Below are positions 51,631 through 62,417 of a stretch of DNA of 64,000 nucleotides, in pieces. The notes below the pieces were generated by a model that made no database searches, was not told the origin of the DNA, and saw only the letters and a list, made by a program, of their open reading frames with translations. The first letter of the stretch is position 1. Every line of letters begins with the position of its first letter. The position numbers were made by a program, and so were the translations under genes. Source of the stretch: CAZPNX01 sp964518765 (GTDB taxonomy: Bacteria; Edwardsbacteria; AC1; EtOH8); contig CAZFJC010000009.1 in the NCBI GenBank assembly GCA_964518765.1, positions 29,584 to 93,583 on the forward strand. Direction: 5' to 3'.

Positions 51631-52416
51631 CTACTCAGCGTATAGATCCGGCCGACGATCCCGGAACAGGTCGTTGCGCGGCGTCATCCGCTTGTCCAGA
51701 GCCCGGGCCGGATCGATCTTTGCGATCCTGACGCACTCTACATTTTCCCCGGCCGAGGCCAGCACCCTCCTGTCCGGACCGCAGATCAGGCTCTGTCCGA
51801 TGAATCGCAGGTCCTGTCCGCCGCGCCTTTCGCGCCCGGTGCGGTTGGCGGTGACGGTGTACACCCGGTTCTCCAGGGCCCGCACCGGCATCGAGGCCGG
51901 ACAGTGCGGCAGCACCAGGTTGGAGGGATGGCAGATGACCTGGGCGCCCTGAAGGGCCAGGGCCCGGGCGGCCTCGGGAAAGATCCAGTCGAAGCAGATC
52001 ATCAGTCCGATCCTGACCGCCCCCAGCTTGAAGACCCGGAATCCGGTGTCGCCCGGGGAGAACCATTTCTTCTCGTTCCAGAAGAGGTGCGTCTTGCGGT
52101 AGAGACCGATCAGTCCGGTGGGCGTGACCAGGGCCGCCGAGTTGTAGAGCCTGCCGCCGTGGTTTTCTGCGAACCCGACCGCTAGCGCTACCCTTTCCTG
52201 CCGGACCAGCCTTTTCAGGAACATCATGGAAAGCCCGTCGGCCGGCTCGGCCAGATCCCGAGCCTCGCCCCTGGAGGCGAAGCAGTAACCGGTGAGGCAG
52301 AGCTCTGGCAGGACCAGCAGGTCGGCCCTTTTGCCAGTGACCAGCCGCTCGATAGCGGCCAGGTTTTTCCTCACCTGGCCGAAGGCGGGGGCGAACTGGA
52401 CGAATCCGATCTTCAT
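51631..52416 (-). CDS. Carbon-nitrogen hydrolase (nitrilase superfamily)
   Basis: 261 residues. The Glu-Lys-Cys triad is visible: LLVLPELCLTGYCF, LYRKTHLFWNEKKW and LMICFDWIFPEAARALA. It may be an amidase such as an omega-amidase or a deaminated-glutathione/carbamoyl amidase type; the substrate cannot be told. No signal peptide. It lies upstream of thiL. Nearness to glnA/argR is compatible with nitrogen recycling but does not prove it. Confidence 0.88.
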   Translation of the reverse strand: MKIGFVQFAPAFGQVRKNLAAIERLVTGKRADLLVLPELCLTGYCFASRGEARDLAEPADGLSMMFLKRLVRQERVALAVGFAENHGGRLYNSAALVTPTGLIGLYRKTHLFWNEKKWFSPGDTGFRVFKLGAVRIGLMICFDWIFPEAARALALQGAQVICHPSNLVLPHCPASMPVRALENRVYTVTANRTGRERRGGQDLRFIGQSLICGPDRRVLASAGENVECVRIAKIDPARALDKRMTPRNDLFRDRRPDLYAE

Positions 52417-52570
52417 ATCCTAGATACGATTAACCTCAACCTGAGACCCTCTCCCTCTCCTCTCCCCCGGAGGATCTTGCCCGAATCTTCCGAGTCTTTC
52501 CTCCCCCCTCGATCCATCAGATTCCCCGAAAACAAGGCAGGCCGCTGTTTTCTGAGTTTTTCCCCTGGTC

Positions 52571-53548
52571 TTACCTTATCGTGTAGGCCGAGCTCAGATG
52601 GGCCTGGGCCGCCAGCTGGATCCTCCTGGCGGACTCCGCGATCTTGGCGCAGAACCCGGCCCCAATGGTCGGCCTAGCCTCCAGCTCCTTCTGTTGCGCC
52701 ATGATGGCCTCCTGGAGGTCGTACATTTCGCCGATCAATTTGTACTGCGCCTGGCCCCTCTCCTTCTGGGCCTCGACAGCTGTCCGCCAGTCGAGGGCGA
52801 TGGGCTTGAAGCAGCGCCCCAGGTAGTCGTAGAGAATGTCCTCGTGCCTGTCCGGCGACGAACCTTGGACTTCGGCTCCGAACCTGTCGGCCGCCTTGAC
52901 GAACTCCTCCAGGGCCGCCCGGGTCCGGTTGAGCAGGTCGAGGATGGCCACCGCCTGCTTGCCGTCCCACTTGGCCAGGCTGTCAGCCAGGAATGGCCGG
53001 CCTCTGGCCTCCAGCTCGGCGCATAGGGCATCGCGGCCGATCCGAAGGTCCACCTGGGATCGTATCATCTCGAACACCTGGGTTTTAGTCCGGTCCAGGC
53101 CCCCGGAGGGATCCAGAATGCTGAATTCCATTCCATCGGTGGCGTAGACCACCACCGCATGGCTGCGTCTGACCTCTCCACGCTGGCGCAGCGCCTCGTA
53201 TCCCGGCGACGGCAGGATATGGCTGGGGACGGTGGACATGAAGGGCACCTCCAGCGATAGGAGTCGGTCGGCCTCTTTGAGGAACTCCTGTCGGCCCTTG
53301 AGCGCCGGACGGGCCAGCATCAGCCGGTGCTTTTGCAGCATGCTATTGAAGACTTCGGGAGACTGGTCCTCGATACCGGCCACGAAGTAGCCGCCGCCTC
53401 CCGGCTCGTAGCGCACCCGGTAGGGCATCTTGGACTCGGTGATGATGTCGTCGTCCTGCTTGTCGATGCCGTACCTCGATAGCAGCATCGCCAGGCTGGC
53501 GCAGGCGGAGCTGTTGTTGAAGTGCTGCTGTCTCCACTTTATATCCAT
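52571..53548 (-). CDS. Putative C39-like (papain-fold) cysteine peptidase domain protein
   Basis: 325 residues, no signal peptide. The N-terminus looks like a C39/papain-fold enzyme: Gln and Cys in RQQHFNNSSACASLAMLLSR (Cys16), then His130 in RRSHAVVVYATDG and Asp146 in FSILDPSGG. The C-terminal half (about 170-325) is helical, with a charged coiled-coil region (EAQKERGQAQYKLIGEMYDL). It lacks the transporter of double-glycine exporters. Gene order small membrane protein-ychF-this gene suggests one operon. Function unknown; catalytic assignment is by pattern only. Confidence 0.6.
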   Translation of the reverse strand: MDIKWRQQHFNNSSACASLAMLLSRYGIDKQDDDIITESKMPYRVRYEPGGGGYFVAGIEDQSPEVFNSMLQKHRLMLARPALKGRQEFLKEADRLLSLEVPFMSTVPSHILPSPGYEALRQRGEVRRSHAVVVYATDGMEFSILDPSGGLDRTKTQVFEMIRSQVDLRIGRDALCAELEARGRPFLADSLAKWDGKQAVAILDLLNRTRAALEEFVKAADRFGAEVQGSSPDRHEDILYDYLGRCFKPIALDWRTAVEAQKERGQAQYKLIGEMYDLQEAIMAQQKELEARPTIGAGFCAKIAESARRIQLAAQAHLSSAYTIR

Positions 53549-53567
53549 ACCTCCCCTCCGCTGCCTT

Positions 53568-54626
53568 TCACACGTTGAACTTGACGTTGATGACGTCCCC
53601 GTCCTTGACTACGTATTCCTTGCCCTCCAGCCGCACGTGTCCCTGCTCGCGCGCCCGGACGAAGGAGCCGGCGGCCGCCAGATGATCGTAGTGGACCACC
53701 TCGGCCCGGATGAATCCCCGCTCCATGTCCGAGTGGATGGTCCCGGCCGCCTGGGGCGCTTTGGTGCCGTTATCTATGGTCCAGGCCCGGCATTCGTCCT
53801 CGCCCACGGTGAAGAAACTGATCTTGCCCAGCATCCGGTAGGACTCCCGTATCATGCGGCTCAGGGCCGGCTCGTCTATCTTGAGCTCCTTCAGAAACCC
53901 CCTGGCCTCCTCCTCCGGCATCTGGGCGATGTCCATCTCTATCGGGCCGCACAGGGTGAAGGGCTGGCCGCCTGTCAGCTTCTCGAGTTCGCGCGCCCGC
54001 GGCTTGCAGTCGGCCGACTCAGCGTGGTTCAGCACCAGCATCAGCGGCTTCTCTGTCAGAAGCTGGAAGCTGCGGAGAAGCTTGGAGTCCTCGGGCGGCA
54101 GGCCCAGAGTCCGCACCGGCTGCTCGCACTCCAGGTGAACCCGGCAGCGCTCCAGCACCTCCAGCTCCCGGTCCAGGCCCGGCCGCTTGGCCTTTTTCAT
54201 GTCCGTTTTGACCCTCTCGATACGCCGCTCGATCATGCCCAGGTCGGAAAGCAGCAGCTCGGTGAACACGGTCTGGTAGTCCCCGGCCGGGTCGGCCGGT
54301 CCGGAGGCGCTGTCGAAGTCCCGCAGCACCAGGATGGCCGCCTCCACCTTGTGCATCTGCTCCAAAAACTCGGCCCCCAGCCCGCCCGAGGACGAGGCCC
54401 CCCTGGCCATCCCCCCGATGTCCACGTAGGTCACCGTAGCCGGGACCTTCTTTTTGGGGTTGTATATGTTGGTGAGAAAGTCCAACCTGGGATCGGGCAC
54501 TTTGACTACGCCGATGTGGACGGCCGGACCGGACGAGAATTCGCCCACCTTGGCCGAGGATCTGGTCAGGGCGTTGAAGATGGTGGTCTTGCCCGACTGG
54601 GGCAGGCCGATGATGCCTAGCTGCAT
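53568..54626 (-). CDS. ychF: YchF/Obg-family GTPase
   Basis: 352 residues. G1 motif is GLPQSGKTTIFNAL, where typical YchF has GLPNVGKST; G3 is DIGGMARGASSSGGLG; the G4 region reads LNHAES, closer to the ATP-preferring YchF form than to NKxD. The C-terminal TGS-like domain is intact (VRAREQGHVRLEGKEYVVKD, GDVINVKF). YchF binds ribosomes and is linked to stress responses. It lies six bases after a small membrane gene and 19 nt before the C39-like gene. Confidence 0.92.
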   Translation of the reverse strand: MQLGIIGLPQSGKTTIFNALTRSSAKVGEFSSGPAVHIGVVKVPDPRLDFLTNIYNPKKKVPATVTYVDIGGMARGASSSGGLGAEFLEQMHKVEAAILVLRDFDSASGPADPAGDYQTVFTELLLSDLGMIERRIERVKTDMKKAKRPGLDRELEVLERCRVHLECEQPVRTLGLPPEDSKLLRSFQLLTEKPLMLVLNHAESADCKPRARELEKLTGGQPFTLCGPIEMDIAQMPEEEARGFLKELKIDEPALSRMIRESYRMLGKISFFTVGEDECRAWTIDNGTKAPQAAGTIHSDMERGFIRAEVVHYDHLAAAGSFVRAREQGHVRLEGKEYVVKDGDVINVKFNV

Positions 54627-54632
54627 ATCGCG

Positions 54633-54866
54633 TTATTCCTCGTCTTCAAACAGGTATTGCCTCCTTAAAAGCTGCCCGCCGAGCCGCAGCGCCCCGAAGC
54701 CTATCACCAGCCCGGTTATCAGCCAATACCGCTCGCCCAGCGGGTTGTGTTCCAGCAGGTAACGCATGGCCAGCAGGTAGGCCCCGAAGCCCAGGATCAC
54801 CAGGCTGGATCCGGTGCCGATCCACCAACGCACCAGGCGCTTCTTGCGCTCTATCTCGTCAAGCAT
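54633..54866 (-). CDS. Small two-helix membrane protein
   Basis: 77 residues. Charged N-terminus (MLDEIERKKRLVRWW), two membrane helices (about 17-37 and 47-67), and an acidic end (LFEDEE). No family recognised. It ends six bases before the ychF start and follows a palindromic repeat, so it is probably the first gene of the small-protein-ychF-C39 operon. Confidence 0.6.
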   Translation of the reverse strand: MLDEIERKKRLVRWWIGTGSSLVILGFGAYLLAMRYLLEHNPLGERYWLITGLVIGFGALRLGGQLLRRQYLFEDEE

Positions 54867-54875
54867 AAACTTAAA

Positions 54876-54934
54876 ACCTCTCCCTGTCTCCCTCCCCTCG
54901 AGGGGAGGGACGTCCGAGCAGGACAGGGAGAGGT
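54876..54934. repeat. REP-like nested palindrome after hppA
   Basis: Outer arms ACCTCTCCCTGTC (54876-54888) and GACAGGGAGAGGT (54922-54934), an exact 13-bp inverted repeat. They enclose the perfect 20-bp palindrome CCCTCCCCTCGAGGGGAGGG at 54890-54909. Same style as the repeats around the DUF559 gene. By position it may also end the hppA transcript. Confidence 0.75.
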
Positions 54935-54945
54935 CCTCGGTTTCA

Positions 54946-57234
<2,289 letters not shown>

Positions 57235-57379
57235 GGGATTTCTCCGCTTTAGGTTAATCGGTTGTTAAACCATTGAGCCACAGATTCACGGGGATTTTCA
57301 TGAATCAAGGATCCATCATCGATATGGACCCGTCTAATGCGAGAGATCGTTTTTTCCGGCCTTATTGACATATTATATA

Positions 57380-57409
57380 ATTTTAGCAGAAATATGCGCC
57401 GGGATGCAA
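57380..57409 (-). promoter_or_regulatory. Candidate promoter of hppA
   Basis: Minus strand: TTGCAT (complement of 57404-57409), 18-bp spacer, TAAAAT (complement of 57380-57385), followed closely by TATAAT. It lies between the SPFH terminator and hppA, leaving a leader of about 140 nt that includes CACAGATTCACGGGGATTTT-type low-complexity sequence. Confidence 0.45.
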
Positions 57410-57410
57410 C

Positions 57411-57446
57411 CGAAAAAACGGCCGGGCCGCCCTTAGCGGCGGCCCG
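57411..57446 (-). terminator. Intrinsic terminator of the SPFH gene
   Basis: GGGCCGCC (57424-57431) pairs with GGCGGCCC (57438-57445). On the minus strand it is followed by GGCCG and six T (complement of 57413-57418). Confidence 0.8.
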
Positions 57447-57465
57447 TGAACGTTCCGCGCCCGAA

Positions 57466-58353
57466 CTACTTGGTATCCAATATTATCGGCAGCCCGTCCT
57501 TGCCGGCCCCGATGATGACCACCTTGGCGTTGTCGGAGTGGGCCAGCTTCTCGGTGGCCTCGATGCCCTTCCACCGCAGCAGGGGCTCGGAGATGCCCTG
57601 GGCCACTATATTTTGAAAGTCGGCGATGCCCCGGGCCTCGATTCGTTTGCGCTCCGCTTCCTGTTTCTCCTTGGCCAGTATGAACTCCATCCTTTGGCTC
57701 TCCTGCTCGGCCTTGAGCTTCTCCTCGACGGCGTCGGTCACCTTGCGCGGCAGCTCGATCTTCCTCAACGGCGCCGTCTCCACCACCACCCCCCGCTCAC
57801 CTACCAGTTTCTTGAGGTCCTCGACGATCAGGTGCGATAGCACCTCCCGCTGCGAGGTGTAAAGGGCCTTGGCCTCGTAGCCGGCCGTCACCCCCCGGCA
57901 CACCGAGCGGAACTGGGGCTCCAGGATCACCTGGACGTAGTTGGCCCCTACCGTCTTGTAGACCTGGGCGGCCTTCTCTGGATCAAGGTGGAAGAGGATG
58001 CTGGCATCCAGCTTGACGGTCAGGCCCTCCTTGGAGGGCACGTCCATCACCTCGTAGACCTGCTGAGTCTTGATGGAGAACTTGACGATCCTGGCCAACG
58101 GGTTCCTGATGTTGATCCCCGACTTAAGGGTGCCTGACGACACCCGCCCGAAGAAATCCACCACCCCCACGTGCCCGGCCGGGATGACGGTGAAGAACTG
58201 GAGCAGAGCGATGAGACCGAAGGCCGCCGCCACGGCCGCCGAGGCCATCTTGGATCCCCTGTAGGCCTCGTTGTACTGTTTGACCTTGATGCCGGCCTGC
58301 CTCCAGTAGAAGAAGGCTAGGCCGGCGATGATCAGGGAAAGGATGAACAGCAT
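57466..58353 (-). CDS. SPFH/prohibitin-family membrane protein
   Basis: 295 residues. Two N-terminal hydrophobic segments (about 2-18 and 35-58) precede an SPFH domain (VIPAGHVGVVDFFGRVSSGT, TQQVYEVMDVPSKEGLTVKL) and a long charged helix (EEKLKAEQESQRMEFILAKE onward) that forms the prohibitin-type coiled coil. The C-terminus (NAKVVIIGAGKDGLPIIL) is also family-like. It is likely a membrane scaffold. A minus-strand TATAAT lies just upstream, without a clear -35. Confidence 0.9.
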   Translation of the reverse strand: MLFILSLIIAGLAFFYWRQAGIKVKQYNEAYRGSKMASAAVAAAFGLIALLQFFTVIPAGHVGVVDFFGRVSSGTLKSGINIRNPLARIVKFSIKTQQVYEVMDVPSKEGLTVKLDASILFHLDPEKAAQVYKTVGANYVQVILEPQFRSVCRGVTAGYEAKALYTSQREVLSHLIVEDLKKLVGERGVVVETAPLRKIELPRKVTDAVEEKLKAEQESQRMEFILAKEKQEAERKRIEARGIADFQNIVAQGISEPLLRWKGIEATEKLAHSDNAKVVIIGAGKDGLPIILDTK

Positions 58354-58428
58354 GGCGTTTTCTCCATTTATATTATATAGCTGGCTTTACAATGTTCACT
58401 CTCGAGAGGAGAAAGCGGGTGTCCGGGC

Positions 58429-59264
58429 CTATCTGACGGCCTCGACCAACCCGAAAACCTTCAGCAGCTCTGGGGACCAGGTGGCTAGGGTATCCCCGCC
58501 CGTCTTATTGAGCTCGGCAGCCGCCAGGTTGTAGTCCCTCAGCATCCGGCGTTGGTCCAGCATGCAATCGATCAGACGCTTCCGGCCCCACCGCTTCTCC
58601 ACCATGACCGACATCCGGTGGCCGACCGTGTACCACGGCCCCCGGACGCCGCCATCGCCCGCGGCGATAGGCCCTCCAGGGTTTTTTGGTAAATGGACTC
58701 CAGGCTGGACATCCCTATATGGTACCTCTTGTGGGCCACCGTGTTCTCGAAAGCGGGTTTGGTCATGGCCGTGTCCAAATAGAGGAAGACGTACGGGTCG
58801 GTGGACATCTCGTAGACGAAGCTGTTGGAAAAAGGCTTGATCATGGGGTAAACTTTGGCCTTTATCCTGGCTCCGGTGGTCCCTAGGTCCGCTTTCCTCC
58901 ACTCCTCCAGGGTCCTGGCCAGCCCCGGCGCCCTACGGGTCAGGTCTTAGGAGAGCACGAAGCGACTGAAGTCTTCGTTCGAAAACTTGAATGTGGGCAC
59001 CTTGAATCTATCTCCTATTTCGTGCACACGCTTCCTGAACCGTAGGTGGGGCTAGCAGGAGAACAGCCTTTGCCACATGGCCGAGTCCGGCTCCGCCCCC
59101 GCCCCCTCGGCCCTGACGATGGCCAGGGCGGCCTCGGCTTCTTCGGCATTGAAGATGATTTGAACGTCGGGGTTCCCGGTCCTCTGCTGGGAGGCGCACG
59201 ACAGCAGCAGGAGCGGTGTCAGAAGGGTCAGTACCGGCAAGGCCCCGATCAGGCGATGTTTCAT
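58429..59264 (-). pseudogene. Decayed DUF5700/DUF2268-like zinc-protease lipoprotein gene
   Basis: One ancestral frame can be followed from an ATG at 59264 (signal with LLLSC lipobox) through a TAG at 59052-59054 and a TAA at 58947-58949. It continues into MIKPFSNSFVYEMSTDPY... and meets a frameshift at a run of five C (58639-58643); the rest (GPWYTVGHRMSVMVEKRWG) is in the next frame to 58429. The zinc motif position reads FENTVAHKRYHIG, where an active enzyme should have HExxH. Two stops, a frameshift and a lost catalytic Glu indicate a dead gene. Family assignment is by pattern. Confidence 0.7.
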
Positions 59265-59295
59265 GTTGATATCTTTCTGGCTTGATTGGCTATTT

Positions 59296-60621
59296 TCATT
59301 TATCCGCTTCCGTCTTGACCACTCTCCCCCCGACCACTGTCAGTGCTGTACGGCCCTTGAGCTTCCAGCCGGCGAAAGGCGTGTTGCGGCTTAGTGATTG
59401 GAACCGCTCAGGGTCCACCGTCCACTCGGCCGCCGGATCGAACAGGGTGATGTCGGCCGGCCGGCCGACCTCCAGGCTCCCGCCCGAAAGCCCGAGTATC
59501 CTCCTGGGGTTTAATGACATCTTCTCGACCAGCTGCGACAAGGTCAGCACGCTTTTTCCCACTAGAAAACTCAGGCAAAGGCCCAGGGCCGTCTCCAGGC
59601 CGATCAGACCGCAGGGCGCCTGGTCGAACTCCACCTCCTTCTCCTCGGCGGAGTGGGGGGCGTGATCGGTGGCGATGCAGTCGATGGTGCCGTCGCGAAG
59701 CCCCTCGATCACGGCCTCCACGTCCTTCTGGGTCCTGAGCGGCGGATTGACCCTAGCCATCTCGTTGTAGCCGATGACCGCCTCCTCGGTCAGGCAGAAG
59801 TAATGGGGGCAGGTTTCGGCGGTGACCCCGATGCCCTGCCTCTTGGCCTGACGGACCACCTCCACCGTCTCGGCGCAGGAGACGTGGGCGATGTGCACCC
59901 GGCCCGAGGTCAATGCCGCCAGCTGGCAGTCGCGGTAGGCCATCGAGGCCTCGGCGGCGTTGGGGATGCCGCGCAGCCCCAGCCTGGTGGCCAGCGGCCC
60001 CTCGTTCATGAAGCCGTCGGCCGATAAAAACCTGTCCTCGCAGTGGGAGATGACCGGGATGCCGAATATCCGGCAATAGTCCAGGGCCCGTCGCATCAGG
60101 TTGGAGTCGGTGAGAGGTTTCCCGTCGTCGGAGACGGCCACCGCCCCGGCCTTGACCATGTCGCCGATCTCGGCCAGCTCCAGACCCTCCAGCCCCTTGC
60201 TGATGGCCCCCACCGGATGGACCCGACAATAGGGCGTCTCCAGAGACCTGATGAGGTCGATCATCCCCTGGTTGTCAAGAACCGGCTGGGTGTTGGGCAT
60301 GCAGGCTACGGCGGTGAAGCCGCCGGCCGCCGCCGCCCTGGAGCCGGACTCCACCGTCTCCTCGTCCTCCCGGCCCGGCTCCCGCAGGTGGACGTGCATG
60401 TCGCACAGCCCGGGACAGACCACCAGCCCCCTGGCATCGATCGCCTCGTCGGCCTTGCCGTCGGCGGCGCCGATGTTTGTGATCACCCCGCCGGCTATCT
60501 GGATGTCGGCCACCCTGTCGATGCCATTCTGAGGATCTATTAACCGGCCGCCCCTGATGACGATCGTCAGCATTGGGCCGTTGTTTTCGGATTTCAGATT
60601 TCGGATTTCGGATTTGTTCAT
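59296..60621 (-). CDS. pyrC: Dihydroorotase
   Basis: Third step of pyrimidine synthesis. 441 residues from the ATG at 60621, which has AAGGAAGG five bases upstream and follows the pyrB stop by one base. The conserved protein begins at MLTIVIRGGRLIDP, so the first 16 residues are an extension encoded by a heptamer repeat; a second ATG at 60573 could also be used. Metal motif DMHVHLREPG, plus ISHCED and IATDHAPH. Amidohydrolase of the bacterial PyrC2 kind. Confidence 0.95.
   Translation of the reverse strand: MNKSEIRNLKSENNGPMLTIVIRGGRLIDPQNGIDRVADIQIAGGVITNIGAADGKADEAIDARGLVVCPGLCDMHVHLREPGREDEETVESGSRAAAAGGFTAVACMPNTQPVLDNQGMIDLIRSLETPYCRVHPVGAISKGLEGLELAEIGDMVKAGAVAVSDDGKPLTDSNLMRRALDYCRIFGIPVISHCEDRFLSADGFMNEGPLATRLGLRGIPNAAEASMAYRDCQLAALTSGRVHIAHVSCAETVEVVRQAKRQGIGVTAETCPHYFCLTEEAVIGYNEMARVNPPLRTQKDVEAVIEGLRDGTIDCIATDHAPHSAEEKEVEFDQAPCGLIGLETALGLCLSFLVGKSVLTLSQLVEKMSLNPRRILGLSGGSLEVGRPADITLFDPAAEWTVDPERFQSLSRNTPFAGWKLKGRTALTVVGGRVVKTEADK
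60588..60615. repeat. Four-copy tandem heptamer at the pyrC 5' end
   Basis: CGGATTT, CAGATTT, CGGATTT, CGGATTT: four tandem 7-nt copies with one mismatch, immediately after the pyrC start codon. On the coding strand the unit reads CCGAAAT, fitting the CNGAANN pattern of the other tracts. It encodes the SEIRNLKSE extension. Confidence 0.85.
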
Positions 60622-60622
60622 C

Positions 60623-61579
60623 TTAGCCTTCCTTCCTGGTGGCCTCGGCCACCGCCGCCACCTCGCCGCCGGTCAGCAGGTAGAGCACCGCCATCCGCAC
60701 CGCCACCCCATTGGTCACCTGGTCCAGGATGACCGATCTTGTCCCGTCGGCCACCTTAGGGTCTATCTCGACGCCGCGGTTCATGGGCCCGGGGTGCATA
60801 ATGGTGACGTCGGGCTTGGCCCCTTTCAGCCGTTCCTCGGTGACGCAGAACAGGCGGGAGTATTCGCGCAGGGTGGGCAGCAGGCCCTTCTTCTGGCGCT
60901 CCAGCTGGAGCCTCAGGATGTTGACCACATCGGCCCACTCCAGGGCCTCCTCGAGTTTATAGAAGATCTTGACCCCCAGCTCTTCGATGCCGATGGGTAT
61001 CAGGGTGGACGGCCCGCAGACCGCCACCTTGGCTCCCAGCTTGGTCAGGCCGTGGATATTGGAGCGGGCCACCCGGGAGTGGGTGACGTCGCCTACTATC
61101 AGCACGTTCAGGCCCGAAAGCTTGCCCCGCCTCTCCCGCATGGTGAACATATCCAGCAGCCCCTGGGTGGGGTGGGCGTGCTGGCCGTCGCCGGCGTTGA
61201 CCACCCCGGCCTTTATCCGCCGGGCCAGGAAGTGGGGGGCCCCGGAGGACGAGTGGCGGATGACCACCAGGTCTATCTTCATGGCCTCCAGGTTTCGGGC
61301 CGTGTCCAGCAAAGTCTCGCCCTTGGTGACCGCCGAGGTCTTGGGGGAGATGTTGACGGTGTCGGCCATCAGCCTCTTGGCGGCCATGTCGAAGGAGCTG
61401 GAGGTACGGGTGGAGGGCTCGAAGAACATGTTGACCACGGTCCTGCCGCGGAGGATGGGCACCTTCTTAATAGGCCGGTCCAGCACCTCCCGGAAGCTCT
61501 TGGCCGTGTCCAGCACCATGTTTATCTCACCGGCCGAGAGCGACTCCAGATCCAAAAGGTCCTTTCTATTCCACTTCAT
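60623..61579 (-). CDS. pyrB: Aspartate carbamoyltransferase catalytic chain
   Basis: 318 residues. Carbamoyl-phosphate motif FFEPSTRTSSSFDMAAKRL, HPTQGLLDMFTM and HPGPMNRGVEI are intact. No pyrI follows, consistent with PyrR-type operons. Start overlaps the pyrR stop by 14 nt. Confidence 0.96.
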   Translation of the reverse strand: MKWNRKDLLDLESLSAGEINMVLDTAKSFREVLDRPIKKVPILRGRTVVNMFFEPSTRTSSSFDMAAKRLMADTVNISPKTSAVTKGETLLDTARNLEAMKIDLVVIRHSSSGAPHFLARRIKAGVVNAGDGQHAHPTQGLLDMFTMRERRGKLSGLNVLIVGDVTHSRVARSNIHGLTKLGAKVAVCGPSTLIPIGIEELGVKIFYKLEEALEWADVVNILRLQLERQKKGLLPTLREYSRLFCVTEERLKGAKPDVTIMHPGPMNRGVEIDPKVADGTRSVILDQVTNGVAVRMAVLYLLTGGEVAAVAEATRKEG

Positions 61580-62120
61580 CCGCCTTCTCCTTGATGATCA
61601 CCTTCACCTCCCCGTCCTCCTCCATAGTCTTCACCCCGATGATCTCCTTCTGCGAGGTGGGCACGTTCTTGCCCACGTAGTCGGCCTTGATGGGCAGCTC
61701 CCGGTGGCCCCGGTCGATGAGCACCGCCAGCTCCACCCGCTTGGGACGGCCGAAGTCCAGGATCTCGTCCAGGGCCGCCCGCACCGTGCGCCCGGTGTAG
61801 AGGACGTCGTCCACCAGCACCACCACCTTGTTGGTGACGTCGTGGTTGAGCTCGGTCTGGTTGACCACCGGCTGGTGGGCGATGGTTTGCAGGTCGTCGC
61901 GGTAGAAGGTGATGTCCAGGGCGCCGTATGGCACCTCGGTCTTCTCGATCTCCCCGATCATCCTGGCTATCTTGCGCCCCAGGCTGTCGCCCCGGCGCTT
62001 GATGCCCACTATCAGCAGGTCCTGGGTTCCCTTGTTCTTCTCTACGATCTCGTGGGCGATGCGGGTCAGGGCTCGCTCCACCGATTTGGCGTCCATGATG
62101 ACCGCCTTCTGTTTGGTCAT
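61566..62120 (-). CDS. pyrR: Bifunctional PyrR: RNA-binding attenuator and uracil phosphoribosyltransferase
   Basis: 184 residues. The PRPP-binding motif VVLVDDVLYTGRTVRAALDE and the family start (MDAKSVERALTRIAHEI) are intact. PyrR binds UMP and then a leader hairpin to favour termination. The leader upstream of this gene contains a matching binding hairpin and terminator (62344-62437). It heads pyrR-pyrB-pyrC. Confidence 0.96.
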   Translation of the reverse strand: MTKQKAVIMDAKSVERALTRIAHEIVEKNKGTQDLLIVGIKRRGDSLGRKIARMIGEIEKTEVPYGALDITFYRDDLQTIAHQPVVNQTELNHDVTNKVVVLVDDVLYTGRTVRAALDEILDFGRPKRVELAVLIDRGHRELPIKADYVGKNVPTSQKEIIGVKTMEEDGEVKVIIKEKADEVE

Positions 62121-62343
62121 GGTCCCCTCCGTATGTTAAATTAATATTACTGCTCAGGTCCCGCACTTCGATATGCCCGCCGGGTCTCGAAGATCACCTG
62201 GTTCAAACATAAGTACAGCCGCCGATGGCCGAGTAAGCCGCCGTCTCGATACGCCCGCTATCGGCGGACTACTCGACGTGAGGCTGTATCGAGGCCAGGT
62301 AGCCGTATCGTTATCCGGCGGACAATGCAACGACGGCCGGGCA
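62121..62343 (-). other. Transcribed spacer between the pyr attenuator and pyrR
   Basis: About 220 nt without a gene. It holds the inverted repeat CTCGATAC (62245-62252) / GTATCGAG (62286-62293) and several related TCGATA and TCGAAG words, which look like a decayed palindromic repeat. GGAGGGG just before the pyrR ATG is the ribosome-binding site. No further coding sequence seen. Confidence 0.5.
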
Positions 62344-62381
62344 AGAAAAAAGCCCCCGGCTCCCTTGGGGAACCGGAGGCT
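62344..62381 (-). terminator. Attenuator terminator of the pyr operon
   Basis: On the minus strand GCCTCCGGTTCCC pairs with GGGAGCCGGGGGC (62352-62380), followed by six T (complement of 62345-62351) and CTT. It lies about 35 nt downstream of the PyrR-binding hairpin and 220 nt before pyrR, as expected for PyrR-controlled attenuation. Confidence 0.85.
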
Positions 62382-62417
62382 TCTTTATGTGATTTGGAGA
62401 TCGGCATCATGGTCCTT

